DNA of 64,000 nucleotides, taken from positions 13,996,501 to 14,060,500 of the forward strand of contig OZ059896.1 of assembly GCA_964057225.1 (NCBI GenBank). Reading direction: 5' to 3'. How positions within the stretch are numbered: position 1 is the first letter of the stretch; each line of letters begins with the position of its first letter. This DNA is from Auanema rhodensis. Taxonomy: Eukaryota > Nematoda > Chromadorea > Rhabditida > Rhabditidae. Positions 16,901 through 25,109 of the stretch are shown here, piece after piece. The notes under the pieces are model-generated. The model saw only the letters and a list, made by a program, of their open reading frames with translations, had not been told where the DNA came from and did no database searches. Made by a program: the position numbers and the translations under genes.

Positions 16901-19777
16901 GATGTTTAAAATTATTGTTTCAAAATCTTCCTGTTGTTGAATCCATTCTTTGTTCATTTCAACCTTGCATTCTGCAATGGCTCTTTTTGTCCTTTTTGGC
17001 GGTAATTTCTTGAATTCTCTTTCGATCAGTTCATGTATATTGATGTCGTTTGGGAACTTCGGGAAGAGAATATAATTTCCAGTTGTAGTGTGAAAAATTG
17101 GTTGTTGGAAACAAGATGATATTTCTTTCGGGACTTTTTTGTTCTCAATGACAAGTGCAGACTGCGTTGTTGGGATGAGAATGATGCTGTCTCCAATTAT
17201 AGCATCATATTCGCTCATGTCAATGTAATTACAACGATTCTCGTAAGGCTGTTTGTCCCAAATGATTATAGAAGTGTTAGACGCACATTCTCCGTGATGC
17301 GAAAGACAGCCTTCAGTATTCAAAATTAAATTCGATATTACAGTGTCATCTGGCATTCTTGTCATTACTCCTCGTTCTAGTACCAGTCGAGGTTTTTCTT
17401 CGCATTGTTCATTATTGAGCGATCGTCCGGGCGAAAATGTTGGCTCGTTTGTTGCATATGTAATGCTATCAAGTTTTTTCAATTCCTCAGAGCTCCATTT
17501 CCTATCTCGTACTGCCAACCTGCATTCTGCGGCTGGTATTTTTTCGATTCTGTCAACTGTACTGTTGTAGTCTCGAAGAAATAGGAGGTCTCTTATACAT
17601 ATTTTATGAACCTCTTTAGAGCATCTCCAGGCGTCCCATTCGTGAGCTGTTTGATTTCTTGTGTAAAGATGAATTCTTGTCCGAAGCACGTGTTTTGTTG
17701 ATGGTATGGAACATTTTCTAAGGGAAGGTGGAATCAGAAGGGCTCCTCCGGTAGCTTTTGTGCATAGCTGATAAGCTTCCACAGTGGTGATCAGTGATAA
17801 GATTACTGATAAAGCTACTGCTAATGTTAAAGGAGATATTAAAGTCAAGTTATTGACTCTAGAGCCTCTTCCTCTTCCTCTGTTGTTGTTATTTCCCCTG
17901 AAAGGATTATTTAAGCGTTGACGGTTATCGTTTATCTCCTGGTTGCGTGATAAAGTATTATTTCTTCGATACCAATTCGAGTTAGGTTGATTTGAAAAAT
18001 TTCGACCGCGATTACCAAAATTGCGATTTCTTGCAAATGAATTTTGATAATTTTGAGGTTTTTGATAGTTTGATGAATTTTGATAATTTTGATAATTTCG
18101 ATAATTTTTATTGTTGAATGATTGATATCCTCTACCGTTTCCTCGCCTACCAGTATCTCTCCTTTGTGGGAATGTTCTTTCTATTGCGTTTACAAGTAAC
18201 GCTTGAGGGTCAGCTACTTGATTAGCTATTGATTCTTCCCAACGGGCGTTATCAATAGCTTCAGAAAAAGTTTTGGGTTTTGCTCTGATTACCCCAGGGC
18301 GTATGCTGTTTTTGAGTCCTCGCAAAAATGTTGATCGGAGGATGTGATCCTTGTGAGGATCACTCTGAGAAAATGCGTTCAAACTTAAGTTACGTAGGGT
18401 TTGCGCAAATCCATCCACTGATAAGTCGCCTTGGGTGGAATTTTGAAGCGTTATCAGTGCCGGGTCCTGATTATATTCAGGGCAAAGCTTCGATGTTAAC
18501 TCTTCGATCAGTGTGATCCAAGGTCCAGCTGTCTTTATTTCATTGGCCAGCTGTGTATAAGCTTCTTCCGCTCTTTCATTTTTGAGAAGTAGAGGCAAGA
18601 TAGTTAATCTCTCAGGCATCACTAAGCCTAAGGCATTAGAGAAGGTGTTAAATTTCGCAACGAAATCTCGAAAGTTACGACTTCCATCATATATGGGGCA
18701 GTATGGAGAGCTTAATGCCTGAGCAATGGTTGATTTACCAGCTCCCGGGAGACGTGGTGTTTCAGTCATTTCTGATGAAATGCCTTTGGGGTGTGTGATA
18801 GGTGATGTTATCACTTCACTTATTGATGCTTCTGGGTAAGTGTTTCTTCTTGTCTCTGAAGAGCCACCGGTCTCTGAATCGATTGAAGAGCTTATAACGG
18901 GAACCGCTGTTGTAGAACGAGCTTTTTGGACCTTGATAACCCTGCCAGATGCCTGAGGCGGTGTTATAGGAGTTGATTGGGAGCTAAGGATTGCGCTATC
19001 TGATTTGTTAAGATAAGAGTTATGTGAAGCAAATCGAGGTCTTACGGTATTGGGAGTTGTTGCTTTATCACCTGGAGATAAGTTTAAGATCTTTATCAGT
19101 CGGGCTGTTAACGATCTCTTGTTTTTGTACTTATCAGTTGTAAGTGATAACGGTGAAACTTCTGAAGCTTCTGCGGAGGGTGCTTCTGCCTCAGTGGTTA
19201 CTTTTGTTCGTTTACGGGGTGTGCTGGTTTTCCTCTTATTGGAAATATTCTTTTTGAGCTTATCAGTGATAGCTGATAAAGGAGATTGGCTAGTATTAGC
19301 TTCGGTGAGCTCTTGATTTGAAGAGTTTCGAAGGTCTGTAGTTGCGGAATACGCCTGTGGACTCTGGGTTAGCTCTATAGAAGGAGAGAGTGTGTTATCA
19401 GTGATAGCTGATAAAGTGTTTGGATCTGAGTTAACAGGAGAGGCAAATACGGTTGTCGGATTTTCTTTTTGAATTTTTCGATTTTTATTAGTATTAAATG
19501 AGCGTACCTTGGGGTTTGTAGTGGGAGTTTGAGCGTTGCCGTCGGCTATGATGAAGTCCGGGTCTTCGTCGGTGTCGTCAGAAGGTGAATATGTCCCTTC
19601 GCGTGGAGTATAGAATTTGTCGAGTTGTGGTTTCGGCTTTTCGTCCGGCTGATTAGACTCTTCTATTTGAACACTGAGGAGTCGTGTGCGGCTTCTTGTA
19701 CGGCTAGCGACGGTAGCGTCGCTGTTAGAATCTGATGGGTGAAGGGCTGGAAAAGCCGAAGCAAATCTCTTTGCCAC
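10976..19777 (-). CDS. Gag / envelope-like / protease / RT / RNase H / integrase polyprotein
   Basis: 2933 residues in one frame. 1-340: polar, disordered. About 350-530: retrotransposon Gag-like capsid region. 540-640: Asn/Arg/Gly-rich basic stretch, nucleocapsid-like but without a CCHC knuckle. 646-668: hydrophobic, signal-like segment. 669-1607: Cys-containing ectodomain with several N-glycosylation sequons, furin-type site RTKR (929-932) and a Thr-rich stretch. About 1608-1630: transmembrane segment. PPGY at 1650-1653. Retropepsin active site WDSGSS with Asp1717. RT palm YLDD at 2157-2160. RNase H about 2285-2410. Integrase HHCC zinc site about 2525-2565, then the D,D-E core (DIMGPF, TDRGSNF, GQVERLH) and a GPF-type C-terminal module. 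RT, protease and integrase assign it to Ty3/Gypsy. The envelope-like part between Gag and protease is the odd feature: family members normally place env after pol. The glycoprotein family is not recognised. Confidence 0.93.
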   Translation of the reverse strand: MAKRFASAFPALHPSDSNSDATVASRTRSRTRLLSVQIEESNQPDEKPKPQLDKFYTPREGTYSPSDDTDEDPDFIIADGNAQTPTTNPKVRSFNTNKNRKIQKENPTTVFASPVNSDPNTLSAITDNTLSPSIELTQSPQAYSATTDLRNSSNQELTEANTSQSPLSAITDKLKKNISNKRKTSTPRKRTKVTTEAEAPSAEASEVSPLSLTTDKYKNKRSLTARLIKILNLSPGDKATTPNTVRPRFASHNSYLNKSDSAILSSQSTPITPPQASGRVIKVQKARSTTAVPVISSSIDSETGGSSETRRNTYPEASISEVITSPITHPKGISSEMTETPRLPGAGKSTIAQALSSPYCPIYDGSRNFRDFVAKFNTFSNALGLVMPERLTILPLLLKNERAEEAYTQLANEIKTAGPWITLIEELTSKLCPEYNQDPALITLQNSTQGDLSVDGFAQTLRNLSLNAFSQSDPHKDHILRSTFLRGLKNSIRPGVIRAKPKTFSEAIDNARWEESIANQVADPQALLVNAIERTFPQRRDTGRRGNGRGYQSFNNKNYRNYQNYQNSSNYQKPQNYQNSFARNRNFGNRGRNFSNQPNSNWYRRNNTLSRNQEINDNRQRLNNPFRGNNNNRGRGRGSRVNNLTLISPLTLAVALSVILSLITTVEAYQLCTKATGGALLIPPSLRKCSIPSTKHVLRTRIHLYTRNQTAHEWDAWRCSKEVHKICIRDLLFLRDYNSTVDRIEKIPAAECRLAVRDRKWSSEELKKLDSITYATNEPTFSPGRSLNNEQCEEKPRLVLERGVMTRMPDDTVISNLILNTEGCLSHHGECASNTSIIIWDKQPYENRCNYIDMSEYDAIIGDSIILIPTTQSALVIENKKVPKEISSCFQQPIFHTTTGNYILFPKFPNDINIHELIEREFKKLPPKRTKRAIAECKVEMNKEWIQQQEDFETIILNICPYPFLRPVMSNPGISQIIPLMRSRQIADPSYSVVDWISAHPEKFYFFLRNPVSDKSIQRFFKIYELRNPEEAILFFLAQKELAATTRGAIRYLTSLQLLEQIGDRLSAEEFDEKLLKKDGSYRERAESIALELAFTPVVFENNLSVPSKQEVLKAFVNMPPTRPSLTTDSEEERRVLENTLDLYHNIIKLRVARPNRTIAAKDDERFRHLPVPATKLPDIHTLYHDIENNFGIPVGPHPRIQNPSKDTRELLIRTFLPLLEDTRKPPYLSRRLPITTTQMTPLSGPPETIYKEPTKSQTTYAPQPVTKTATLVQQTTRFDETTETTTTHATSTMLYALYTEKTPSTMTPISETTLRSLRKQRTSSPPIETKAIQAQSNYIASKVNNEMQTNQNTSRKIAQDHLQYATTIVQEELQRHFVESFESICEIQNRYLELWRSILQIEPTIAMRTILGRDDIAARFVGSEIVHVHICLPLKPKTVHYSHKINETCYLETPVTTEENKLYFAAPGSKDLLTHGKEINCDHVPTDVYSKDGEWMNVNGSVEVNPISLLDGAHHHQITPLKFTGAHLYTNLSSRIYSMTTSIAYGASLASIRQNHVLHTIHNDPQITSTFNLLKRGSDYISKAKEFTSTAWNIVIDSLIGSIEKTLIFIGSVVIIIALTIIVIVIAKLYFCKTMPLPIMHIQGMDHEPPGYEETLELVSRADQPMPESIMKQYYPGLVTFIPLAMPFISSIRATETKLPLIYISVEDKLILALWDSGSSVSYVRLSTLKYLNMAQHIKKRRLVAMAANKSTFTLYGKIELIIEIAGYEIEHTFLVSSDNDCPAPALIGLDFMKTLDSENIDVSLKPSKKTLEIGNHALPLIEQEVIKQKSITVNIINLKRRILQPEEEAPIPIKTDRPLEQNEVVVLGDNGSALATSYPTAFRDTCGVYVIFRNNTDKTIEIEPNSVIGQANIGEIQSWQSIKNEPTTPYIPPEADWENKLPHFPRDFMKDLNLEKADLTKEDKQELTKIIEQHREAFLNEDRKIGLFKGPVEHTIPLRTDMDMPRPRITRIPLGKQEEIERQILEMLEQDIIEPSTSLLNSPVVLVKKKDDTYRFVTDFRALNNVTRKQTYVIPSISDIVDMAAGAKFFSNFDLVSGFFQISLRKSDRRLTAFTTTSGTYQYKRMPMGLCGAPHTFQTAVRYLQSKCSCKLFVYLDDLLVISDTREQHLKDIDELLHAVEKLGMKIKLKKCAFAQPEVKFLGLIVGRQGMKPDPQKVAAIQDYPAPKNATGVRAFLGMVGFFRKFIKDFARIASPLYDLTKAETEFIWNKEHQEAIDLLKRSLIQAPVLSPPKSDRLFIIESDGSNIAIGAVLLQPEDPRQPLKNLHPIAFASRKLVKAERNYAPIEIEALGLVYALNQVRTYILGTHTICITDHRPLTSLLTRRDLFGRLAKFQLVIQEYDIEIRYREGQLNKVCDALSRYIGEEANDARPETKKKKKKEEIHINAINTPTIKELQLNTPWIKRTIAEIEYRAQKNMTANDRYCVINDLLYTRPTDKKPHPAIVIPQDHPITDEIIKLFHEDPTIAAHQGINKTKEAILRRFYWTNMQNDITMFIKNCIKCAQRKKDPHSMTVQPIGQFEIPSKPFERVHMDIMGPFPPTRRNCTHVITIQDSFTKWATTIAVPCITTEITIDRFLRNFVYIYGPPQRLITDRGSNFVSKKFEEMCKMVGIIHEPTLPHQKNSNGQVERLHRTLEEGLTHYMKEDLSEWDTILPKITFAINNIQHATTGIAPYVALFGKEGRMILDAELPDTIRRIQEISDELLARKPQMMKRNQIIHDRIAQNQENAKKKKDQTQRTRDRNIQPGDMVMTTIKSHQIGQKLRKSYDGPFEVINVEGSKVQIRNGAGKIQDIHKDNLKLFSNSEQDSAYNTRASKWKQQAEEEDDSDIEVIEVIKGNKGSDSETEPESEMEDGNELWLPTNTNRQRIKK

Positions 19778-20201
19778 CTTTGTAGTACTCTTGGTTTGGA
19801 AAAACCGAGAGTGGTGGGCTACGTGAGGGATGTTGACGTTAGTAGCTGAGTATTCTGTAGATAGGATGAGAGTTGTATTAAAGTAGAAACTTTTCGTGCG
19901 TCGCTGGGGCGATGCTGCAGGGTGAATGAGAAGGAATTTTCAATCTTGGCCAGAGATCTAACTCCGCCCATCCACCGTATTCGGCAATCAGCAATCGTGT
20001 TTATAATTTGACATACTCGGTCCTTCTATTAAATCCGTAATGACGGTGTTTGTTGTACATGTGTACTTTTCAAAAATTTTTTTTTCTTTTGTGTTTCCGG
20101 TTCTTTTAGTCACTTGGAACCAATTTCAAAATGGAATTGCAACCATTTTGAATAACCTTCACAATACAAAAAGTGTATGAGGCATAAGTTTTTTTTTTTT
20201 T

Positions 20202-20238
<37 letters not shown>

Positions 20239-21019
20239 CAACAAAAGAACGAAAAAAAATTTTTTTTTTTTTTTTTCGCTTATTTGCTGAAGAATACGAA
20301 AATTATTCCGGTTTTAACAGAAATATGTGAAAATTTTAAGGTTACGGTAGGAATATGTGGTTATCTTATGATGTATGCAACAAAATGAGTTGAGGAAGGT
20401 TACATACTCTATGGGGATAAAATCCAAAGCAGTTATGTTTTCGCCAACCTGACCTGACTGTCAAGTAAGAGCTAAAAAAGTCTCACTGAGCAGATTTACC
20501 AGGATTTTTCGGACTAGTGTGGTCTATCTTAATGATTTTCTCTGACTTTCAGTCAATTTCCCGCAAAATGTTATTCAATCTGTGATCTTGTGCGTCTGAA
20601 TATGATTATAATTTGATGTATGCTAGTCCTGACCACAAAATTAAAAATGTTATAGTTATGCGCGCGTTTATGTTATTTTGTTTCCAAGAGTTATTCTTCT
20701 CATTGCAAAATGTAATCAAAATTCGATTAGTTTTCGTCTGGTAAAATCGTTCTCTATTTTAGTCCAAACGTCCTCAAAAAAAAATGCATAAGAAGCGGTA
20801 CGAGATACGGTATTACAAAGGGTGGACATTCAGACGGTTTAAATATGAGAACGGCGGGCAATTTTTGAAAAATTTTTGTCCTATCTCTCAATCAAAAGAG
20901 ATCCCTTGTATCTGTACCCTAAATACAAGTTGGCGCCTACATTTAGTTGCTAACCGTGGAGGAAATTTTAATTTAGTTTCAAAAAATGGACTTTTCGAGG
21001 TTAATTTTGATCAAAAGTG
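19778..21019 (-). other. Gypsy 5' leader
   Basis: Untranslated stretch between the primer binding site and the ORF start at 19777. It holds long T homopolymers on the + strand (about 20190-20275). An open stretch at 20784-21020 (+) looks incidental. Confidence 0.6.
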
Positions 21020-21039
21020 AGTTCGAGGTGGAACCTCCA
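21020..21039 (-). other. Primer binding site, tRNA-Gln type
   Basis: On the - strand, directly after the 5' LTR, the sequence is TGGAGGTTCCACCTCGAAC. The first 13 nt complement a tRNA ending GGTGGAACCT plus CCA, as in common animal tRNA-Gln. The array tRNAs end GGCGGAACCT, one difference that a G-U pair would tolerate. Confidence 0.75.
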
Positions 21040-21404
21040 CGTTCCATTATGCTCCTGCGTATATTGAACAGACCATTGTAGTCTGCTCAACTACGCGGAT
21101 AGTATTCCATAAGTGTAGCGTATGAAAACAGAGCATAAGGATATCATAAGATAAGGAAAAGGATAGATTTATTATACACGATACAACAACATTACACTAC
21201 AATAATACAAGAATGGAGTAGACTACATTTACAAGACAATGACTAATGTACAAGATAAACTAAACTAGATACAAACCGTCCATGGGCTTGCTAAGAGGCG
21301 AACTCCTGGTTAGAGAACCGAGGTAAGGCGGAGCTATTCCTCAGTCCTCTAGTCAGTCTAACTCTAACCCACTAACTACATACACTAGGCGTCCGCATGG
21401 AACG
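21040..21404 (-). repeat. Gypsy 5' LTR
   Basis: 365 bp, reads identical to the 3' LTR. It ends ATGGAACG at 21404, followed by the TSD copy CTTT. Confidence 0.95.
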
Positions 21405-21445
21405 CTTTGAATCCTGCGACCCGAGTTCAAATCTCGGCGGAACCT
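21405..21445 (+). pseudogene. tRNA-Gln(TTG), 3' half, interrupted by the Gypsy element
   Basis: 41 nt: the duplicated CTTT, then the rest of the gene from GAATCC to the terminal T. It matches the 5' half at 9935-9969. Confidence 0.95.
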
Positions 21446-21539
21446 ACTTTTTCATTTTGATCAACTGGTCAATTTGTTTCTTCTTGAACTATTTTCTTGA
21501 AGAACATAGTCAAGGCGGAGTCTTTTGATCTAAATCGTC

Positions 21540-21611
21540 GGTTCCGTGGTGTAGCGGTTAGCACTCAGGACTCTGAATCCTGCGACCCGAGTTCAAATCT
21601 CGGCGGAACCT
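21540..21611 (+). tRNA. tRNA-Gln(CTG)
   Basis: Consensus body, anticodon CTG. Confidence 0.95.
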
Positions 21612-21705
21612 ACTTTTTCATTTTTATCAGTTGGTCAATTTGTTTCTTCTTGAACTATTTTCTTGAAGAACATAGTCAAGGCGGAGTCTTTTGATCTAAA
21701 TCGTC

Positions 21706-21777
21706 GGTTCCGTGGTGTAGCGGTTAGCACTCAGGACTTTGAATCCTGCGACCCGAGTTCAAATCTCGGCGGAACCT
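21706..21777 (+). tRNA. tRNA-Gln(TTG)
   Basis: Consensus; counterpart of 8208 without the D-loop change. Confidence 0.95.
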
Positions 21778-21871
21778 ACTTTTTCATTTTGATCAACTAG
21801 TCAATTTGTTTCTTCTTAAACTATCTACTTGAAGAACATAGTCAAGGCGGAGTCTTTTGATCTAAATCGTC

Positions 21872-21943
21872 GGTTCCGTGGTGTAGCGGTTAGCACTCAG
21901 GACTCTGAATCGTGCGACCCGAGTTCAAATCTCGGCGGAACCT
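21872..21943 (+). tRNA. tRNA-Gln(CTG), anticodon-stem variant
   Basis: TCGTG variant shared with 2310 and 8374. Confidence 0.75.
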
Positions 21944-22037
21944 ACTTTTTCATTTTTATCAGTTGGTGAATTTGTTTCTTCTTGAACTATTTTCTTGAAG
22001 AACATAGTCAAGGAGGAGTCTTTTGATCTAAATCGTC

Positions 22038-22109
22038 GGTTCCGTGGTGTAGCGGTTAGCACTCAGGACTTTGAATCCTGCGACCCGAGTTCAAATCTCG
22101 GCGGAACCT
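22038..22109 (+). tRNA. tRNA-Gln(TTG)
   Basis: Consensus copy. Confidence 0.95.
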
Positions 22110-22203
22110 ACTTTTTCATTTTGATCAGTTGGTGAATTTGTTTCTTCTTGAACTATTTTCTTGAAGAACATAGTCAAGGCGGAGTCTTTTGATCTAAATC
22201 GTC

Positions 22204-22275
22204 GGTTCCGTGGTGTAGCGGTTAGCACTCAGGACTTTGAATCCTGCGACCCGAGTTCAAATCTCGGCGGAACCT
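22204..22275 (+). tRNA. tRNA-Gln(TTG)
   Basis: Consensus; counterpart of 8706 without its C to T change. Confidence 0.95.
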
Positions 22276-22369
22276 ACTTTTTCATTTTGATCAACTAGTC
22301 AATTTGTTTCTTCTTAAACTATCTACTTGAAGAACATAGTCAAGGCGGAGTCTTTTGATCTAAATCGTC

Positions 22370-22441
22370 GGTTCCGTGGTGTAGCGGTTAGCACTCAGGA
22401 CTCTGAATCCTGCGACCCGAGTTCAAATCTCGGCGGAACCT
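22370..22441 (+). tRNA. tRNA-Gln(CTG)
   Basis: Consensus body, anticodon CTG. Confidence 0.95.
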
Positions 22442-22535
22442 ACTTTTTCATTTTTATCAGTTGGTGAATTTGTTTCTTCTTGAACTATTTTCTTGAAGAA
22501 CATAGTCAAGGCGGAGTCTTTTGATCTAAATCGTC

Positions 22536-22607
22536 GGTTCCGTGGTGTAGCGGTTAGCACTCAGGACTTTGAATCCTGCGACCCGAGTTCAAATCTCGGC
22601 GGAACCT
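22536..22607 (+). tRNA. tRNA-Gln(TTG)
   Basis: Consensus; counterpart of 417 and 9038. Confidence 0.95.
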
Positions 22608-22701
22608 ACTTTTTCATTTTGATCAACTGGTCAATTTGTTTCTTCTTGAACTATATTCTTGAAGAACATAGTCAAGGCGGAGTCTTTTGATCTAAATCGT
22701 C

Positions 22702-22773
22702 GGTTCCGTGGTGTAGCGGTTAGCACTCAGGACTTTGAATCCTGCGACCCGAGTTCAAATCTCGGCGGAACCT
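22702..22773 (+). tRNA. tRNA-Gln(TTG)
   Basis: Consensus copy. Confidence 0.95.
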
Positions 22774-22867
22774 ACTTTTTCATTTTGATCAACTAGTCAA
22801 TTTGTTTCTTCTTAAACTATCTACTTGAAGAACATAGTCAAGGCGGAGTCTTTTGATATAAATCGTC

Positions 22868-22939
22868 GGTTCCGTGGTGTAGCGGTTAGCACTCAGGACT
22901 TTGAATCCTGCGACCCGAGTTCAAATCTCGGCGGAACCT
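22868..22939 (+). tRNA. tRNA-Gln(TTG)
   Basis: Consensus gene before a complete solo LTR. Confidence 0.95.
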
Positions 22940-23008
22940 ACTTTTTCATTTTTATCAGTTGGTCAATTTGTTTCTTCTTGAACTTTCTTCTTGAAGAACA
23001 TAAACAAG

Positions 23009-23345
23009 CGTTCCGTTATGCTCGCACGTCGATCCTATAGACCAATAAAGCCTACAAGATGAGTGTGATAGTATTCCAGATGTAGCGGTGCATAAAGAGC
23101 ATAATGGATAAACATAAGACTCGAGAAAGAAAGGTTTATTATGTCTACATGATTACAATAAGTTATAAAAGTCTGCATAAAGATATAAAGTGAAAGAGAG
23201 CTAAGAAAGGAAGACAAACCATCCATAGTCATTCCATAAGGCAAAGCTGAAGTCTGTGTTCCATATGAAGGGCGTGTCGTCCTCTCTCAGCCTCATGTTG
23301 CCTGATTCTAACCCGCCTGCTACGTATTGATTTCCAAATGGAACG
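23009..23345 (-). mobile_element. Solo LTR, Ty3/Gypsy family (copy 3)
   Basis: 337 bp with CAAG flanks, one visible base different from 3281-3617 (TGTTGCCTGATT). It occupies the position that is truncated in the otherwise matching blocks at 890 and 9511. Confidence 0.88.
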
Positions 23346-23374
23346 CAAGGCGGAGTCTTTTGATCTAAATAGTC

Positions 23375-23446
23375 GGTTCCGTGGTGTAGCGGTTAGCACT
23401 CAGGACTTTGAATCCTGCGACCCGAGTTCAAATCTCGGCGGAACCT
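23375..23446 (+). tRNA. tRNA-Gln(TTG)
   Basis: Consensus gene downstream of a solo LTR. Confidence 0.95.
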
Positions 23447-23540
23447 ACTTTTTCATTTAGATCAACTGGTCAATTTGTTTCTTCTTGAACTATTTTCTTG
23501 AAGAACATAGTCAAGGCGGAGTCTTTTGATCTAAATCGTC

Positions 23541-23612
23541 GGTTCCGTGGTGTAGCGGTTAGCACTCAGGACTCTGAATCCTGCGACCCGAGTTCAAATC
23601 TCGGCGGAACCT
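23541..23612 (+). tRNA. tRNA-Gln(CTG)
   Basis: First of four CTG units in a row. Confidence 0.95.
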
Positions 23613-23706
23613 ACTTTTTCATTTTTATCAGTTGGTCAATTTGTTTCTTCTTGAACTATTTTCTTGAAGAACATAGTCAAGGCGGAGTCTTTTGATCTAA
23701 ATCGTC

Positions 23707-23778
23707 GGTTCCGTGGTGTAGCGGTTAGCACTCAGGACTCTGAATCCTGCGACCCGAGTTCAAATCTCGGCGGAACCT
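23707..23778 (+). tRNA. tRNA-Gln(CTG)
   Basis: Consensus body, anticodon CTG. Confidence 0.95.
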
Positions 23779-23872
23779 ACTTTTTCATTTTTATCAGTTG
23801 GTCAATTTGTTTCTTCTTGAACTATTTTCTTGAAGAACATAGTCAAGGCGGAGTCTTTTGATCTAAATCGTC

Positions 23873-23944
23873 GGTTCCGTGGTGTAGCGGTTAGCACTCA
23901 GGACTCTGAATCCTGCGACCCGAGTTCAAATCTCGGCGGAACCT
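23873..23944 (+). tRNA. tRNA-Gln(CTG)
   Basis: Consensus body, anticodon CTG. Confidence 0.95.
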
Positions 23945-24038
23945 ACTTTTTCATTTTTATCAGTTGGTCAATTTGTTTCTTCTTGAACTATTTTCTTGAA
24001 GAACATAGTCAAGGCGGAGTCTTTTGATCTAAATCGTC

Positions 24039-24110
24039 GGTTCCGTGGTGTAGCGGTTAGCACTCAGGACTCTGAATCCTGCGACCCGAGTTCAAATCTC
24101 GGCGGAACCT
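24039..24110 (+). tRNA. tRNA-Gln(CTG)
   Basis: Consensus body, anticodon CTG; last of the run. Confidence 0.95.
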
Positions 24111-24201
24111 ACTTTTTCATTTTTATCAGTTGGTCAATTTGTTTCTTCTTGAACTATTTTCTTGAAGAACATAGTCAAGGTCGGTTCCGTGGTGTATCGT
24201 C

Positions 24202-24273
24202 GGTTCCGTGGTGTAGCGGTTAGCACTCAGGACTTTGAATCCTGCGACCCGAGTTCAAATCTCGGCGGAACCT
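24202..24273 (+). tRNA. tRNA-Gln(TTG) with duplicated head
   Basis: Consensus gene; head copy 24183-24196. Confidence 0.93.
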
Positions 24274-24342
24274 ACTTTTTCATTTTTATCAGTTGGTCAA
24301 TTTGTTTCTTCTTGAACTTTCTTCTTGAAGAACATAAACAAG

Positions 24343-24679
24343 CGTTCCGTTATGCTCGCACGTCGATCCTATAGACCAATAAAGCCTACAAGATGAGTGT
24401 GATAGTATTCCAGATGTAGCGGTGCATAAAGAGCATAATGGATAAACATAAGACTCGAGAAAGAAAGGTTTATTATGTCTACATGATTACAATAAGTTAT
24501 AAAAGTCTGCATAAAGATATAAAGTGAAAGAGAGCTAAGAAAGGAAGACAAACCATCCATAGTCATTCCATAAGGCAAAGCTGAAGTCTGTGTTCCATAT
24601 GAAGGGCGTGTCGTCCTCTCTCAGCCTCATGTTGTCTGATTCTAACCCGCCTGCTACGTATTGATTTCCAAATGGAACG
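24343..24679 (-). mobile_element. Solo LTR, Ty3/Gypsy family (copy 4)
   Basis: 337 bp with CAAG flanks, 1334 bp after the LTR at 23009 (the 1002-bp duplication plus two array units). Confidence 0.88.
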
Positions 24680-24708
24680 CAAGGCGGAGTCTTTTGATCT
24701 AAATAGTC

Positions 24709-24780
24709 GGTTCCGTGGTGTAGCGGTTAGCACTCAGGACTTTGAATCCTGCGACCCGAGTTCAAATCTCGGCGGAACCT
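24709..24780 (+). tRNA. tRNA-Gln(TTG)
   Basis: Consensus gene downstream of a solo LTR. Confidence 0.95.
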
Positions 24781-24874
24781 ACTTTTTCATTTAGATCAAC
24801 TGGTCAATTTGTTTCTTCTTGAACTATTTTCTTGAAGAACATAGTCAAGGCGGAGTCTTTTGATCTAAATCGTC

Positions 24875-24946
24875 GGTTCCGTGGTGTAGCGGTTAGCACT
24901 CAGGACTCTGAATCCTGCGACCCGAGTTCAAATCTCGGCGGAACCT
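24875..24946 (+). tRNA. tRNA-Gln(CTG)
   Basis: Consensus body, anticodon CTG. Confidence 0.95.
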
Positions 24947-25037
24947 ACTTTTTCATTTTTATCAGTTGGTCAATTTGTTTCTTCTTGAACTATTTTCTTG
25001 AAGAACATAGTCAAGGTCGGTTCCGTGGTGTATCGTC

Positions 25038-25109
25038 GGTTCCGTGGTGTAGCGGTTAGCACTCAGGACTCTGAATCCTGCGACCCGAGTTCAAATCTCG
25101 GCGGAACCT
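25038..25109 (+). tRNA. tRNA-Gln(CTG) with duplicated head
   Basis: Head copy 25019-25032; the only head-duplicated gene with a CTG anticodon. Confidence 0.93.

Larger units (their letters stand above)
9970..21404 (-). mobile_element. Full-length Ty3/Gypsy LTR retrotransposon with internal envelope-like domain
   Basis: 11.4-kb element in antisense orientation to the tRNA array. Parts in element order: 5' LTR (21040-21404), tRNA-Gln-type primer binding site, a leader of about 1.26 kb, one 2933-codon ORF (10976-19777), a short 3' region, polypurine tract, 3' LTR (9970-10334). Both LTRs are 365 bp and appear identical base for base, and the ORF has no stop or frameshift, so the insertion looks recent and possibly still active. 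TSD is CTTT. Confidence 0.96.

Noticed and set aside
18700..18780. GAGKST in the Gypsy Gag region as a P-loop
   Set aside because: The first Gly of the Walker A pattern is missing and no ATPase motifs follow. It is a chance match before the capsid region.
3307..24578. Repeated - strand 69-residue ORF (3307, 4309, 23035, 24369)
   Set aside because: Lies entirely inside the solo LTR copies and has no gag, pol or known-domain content.
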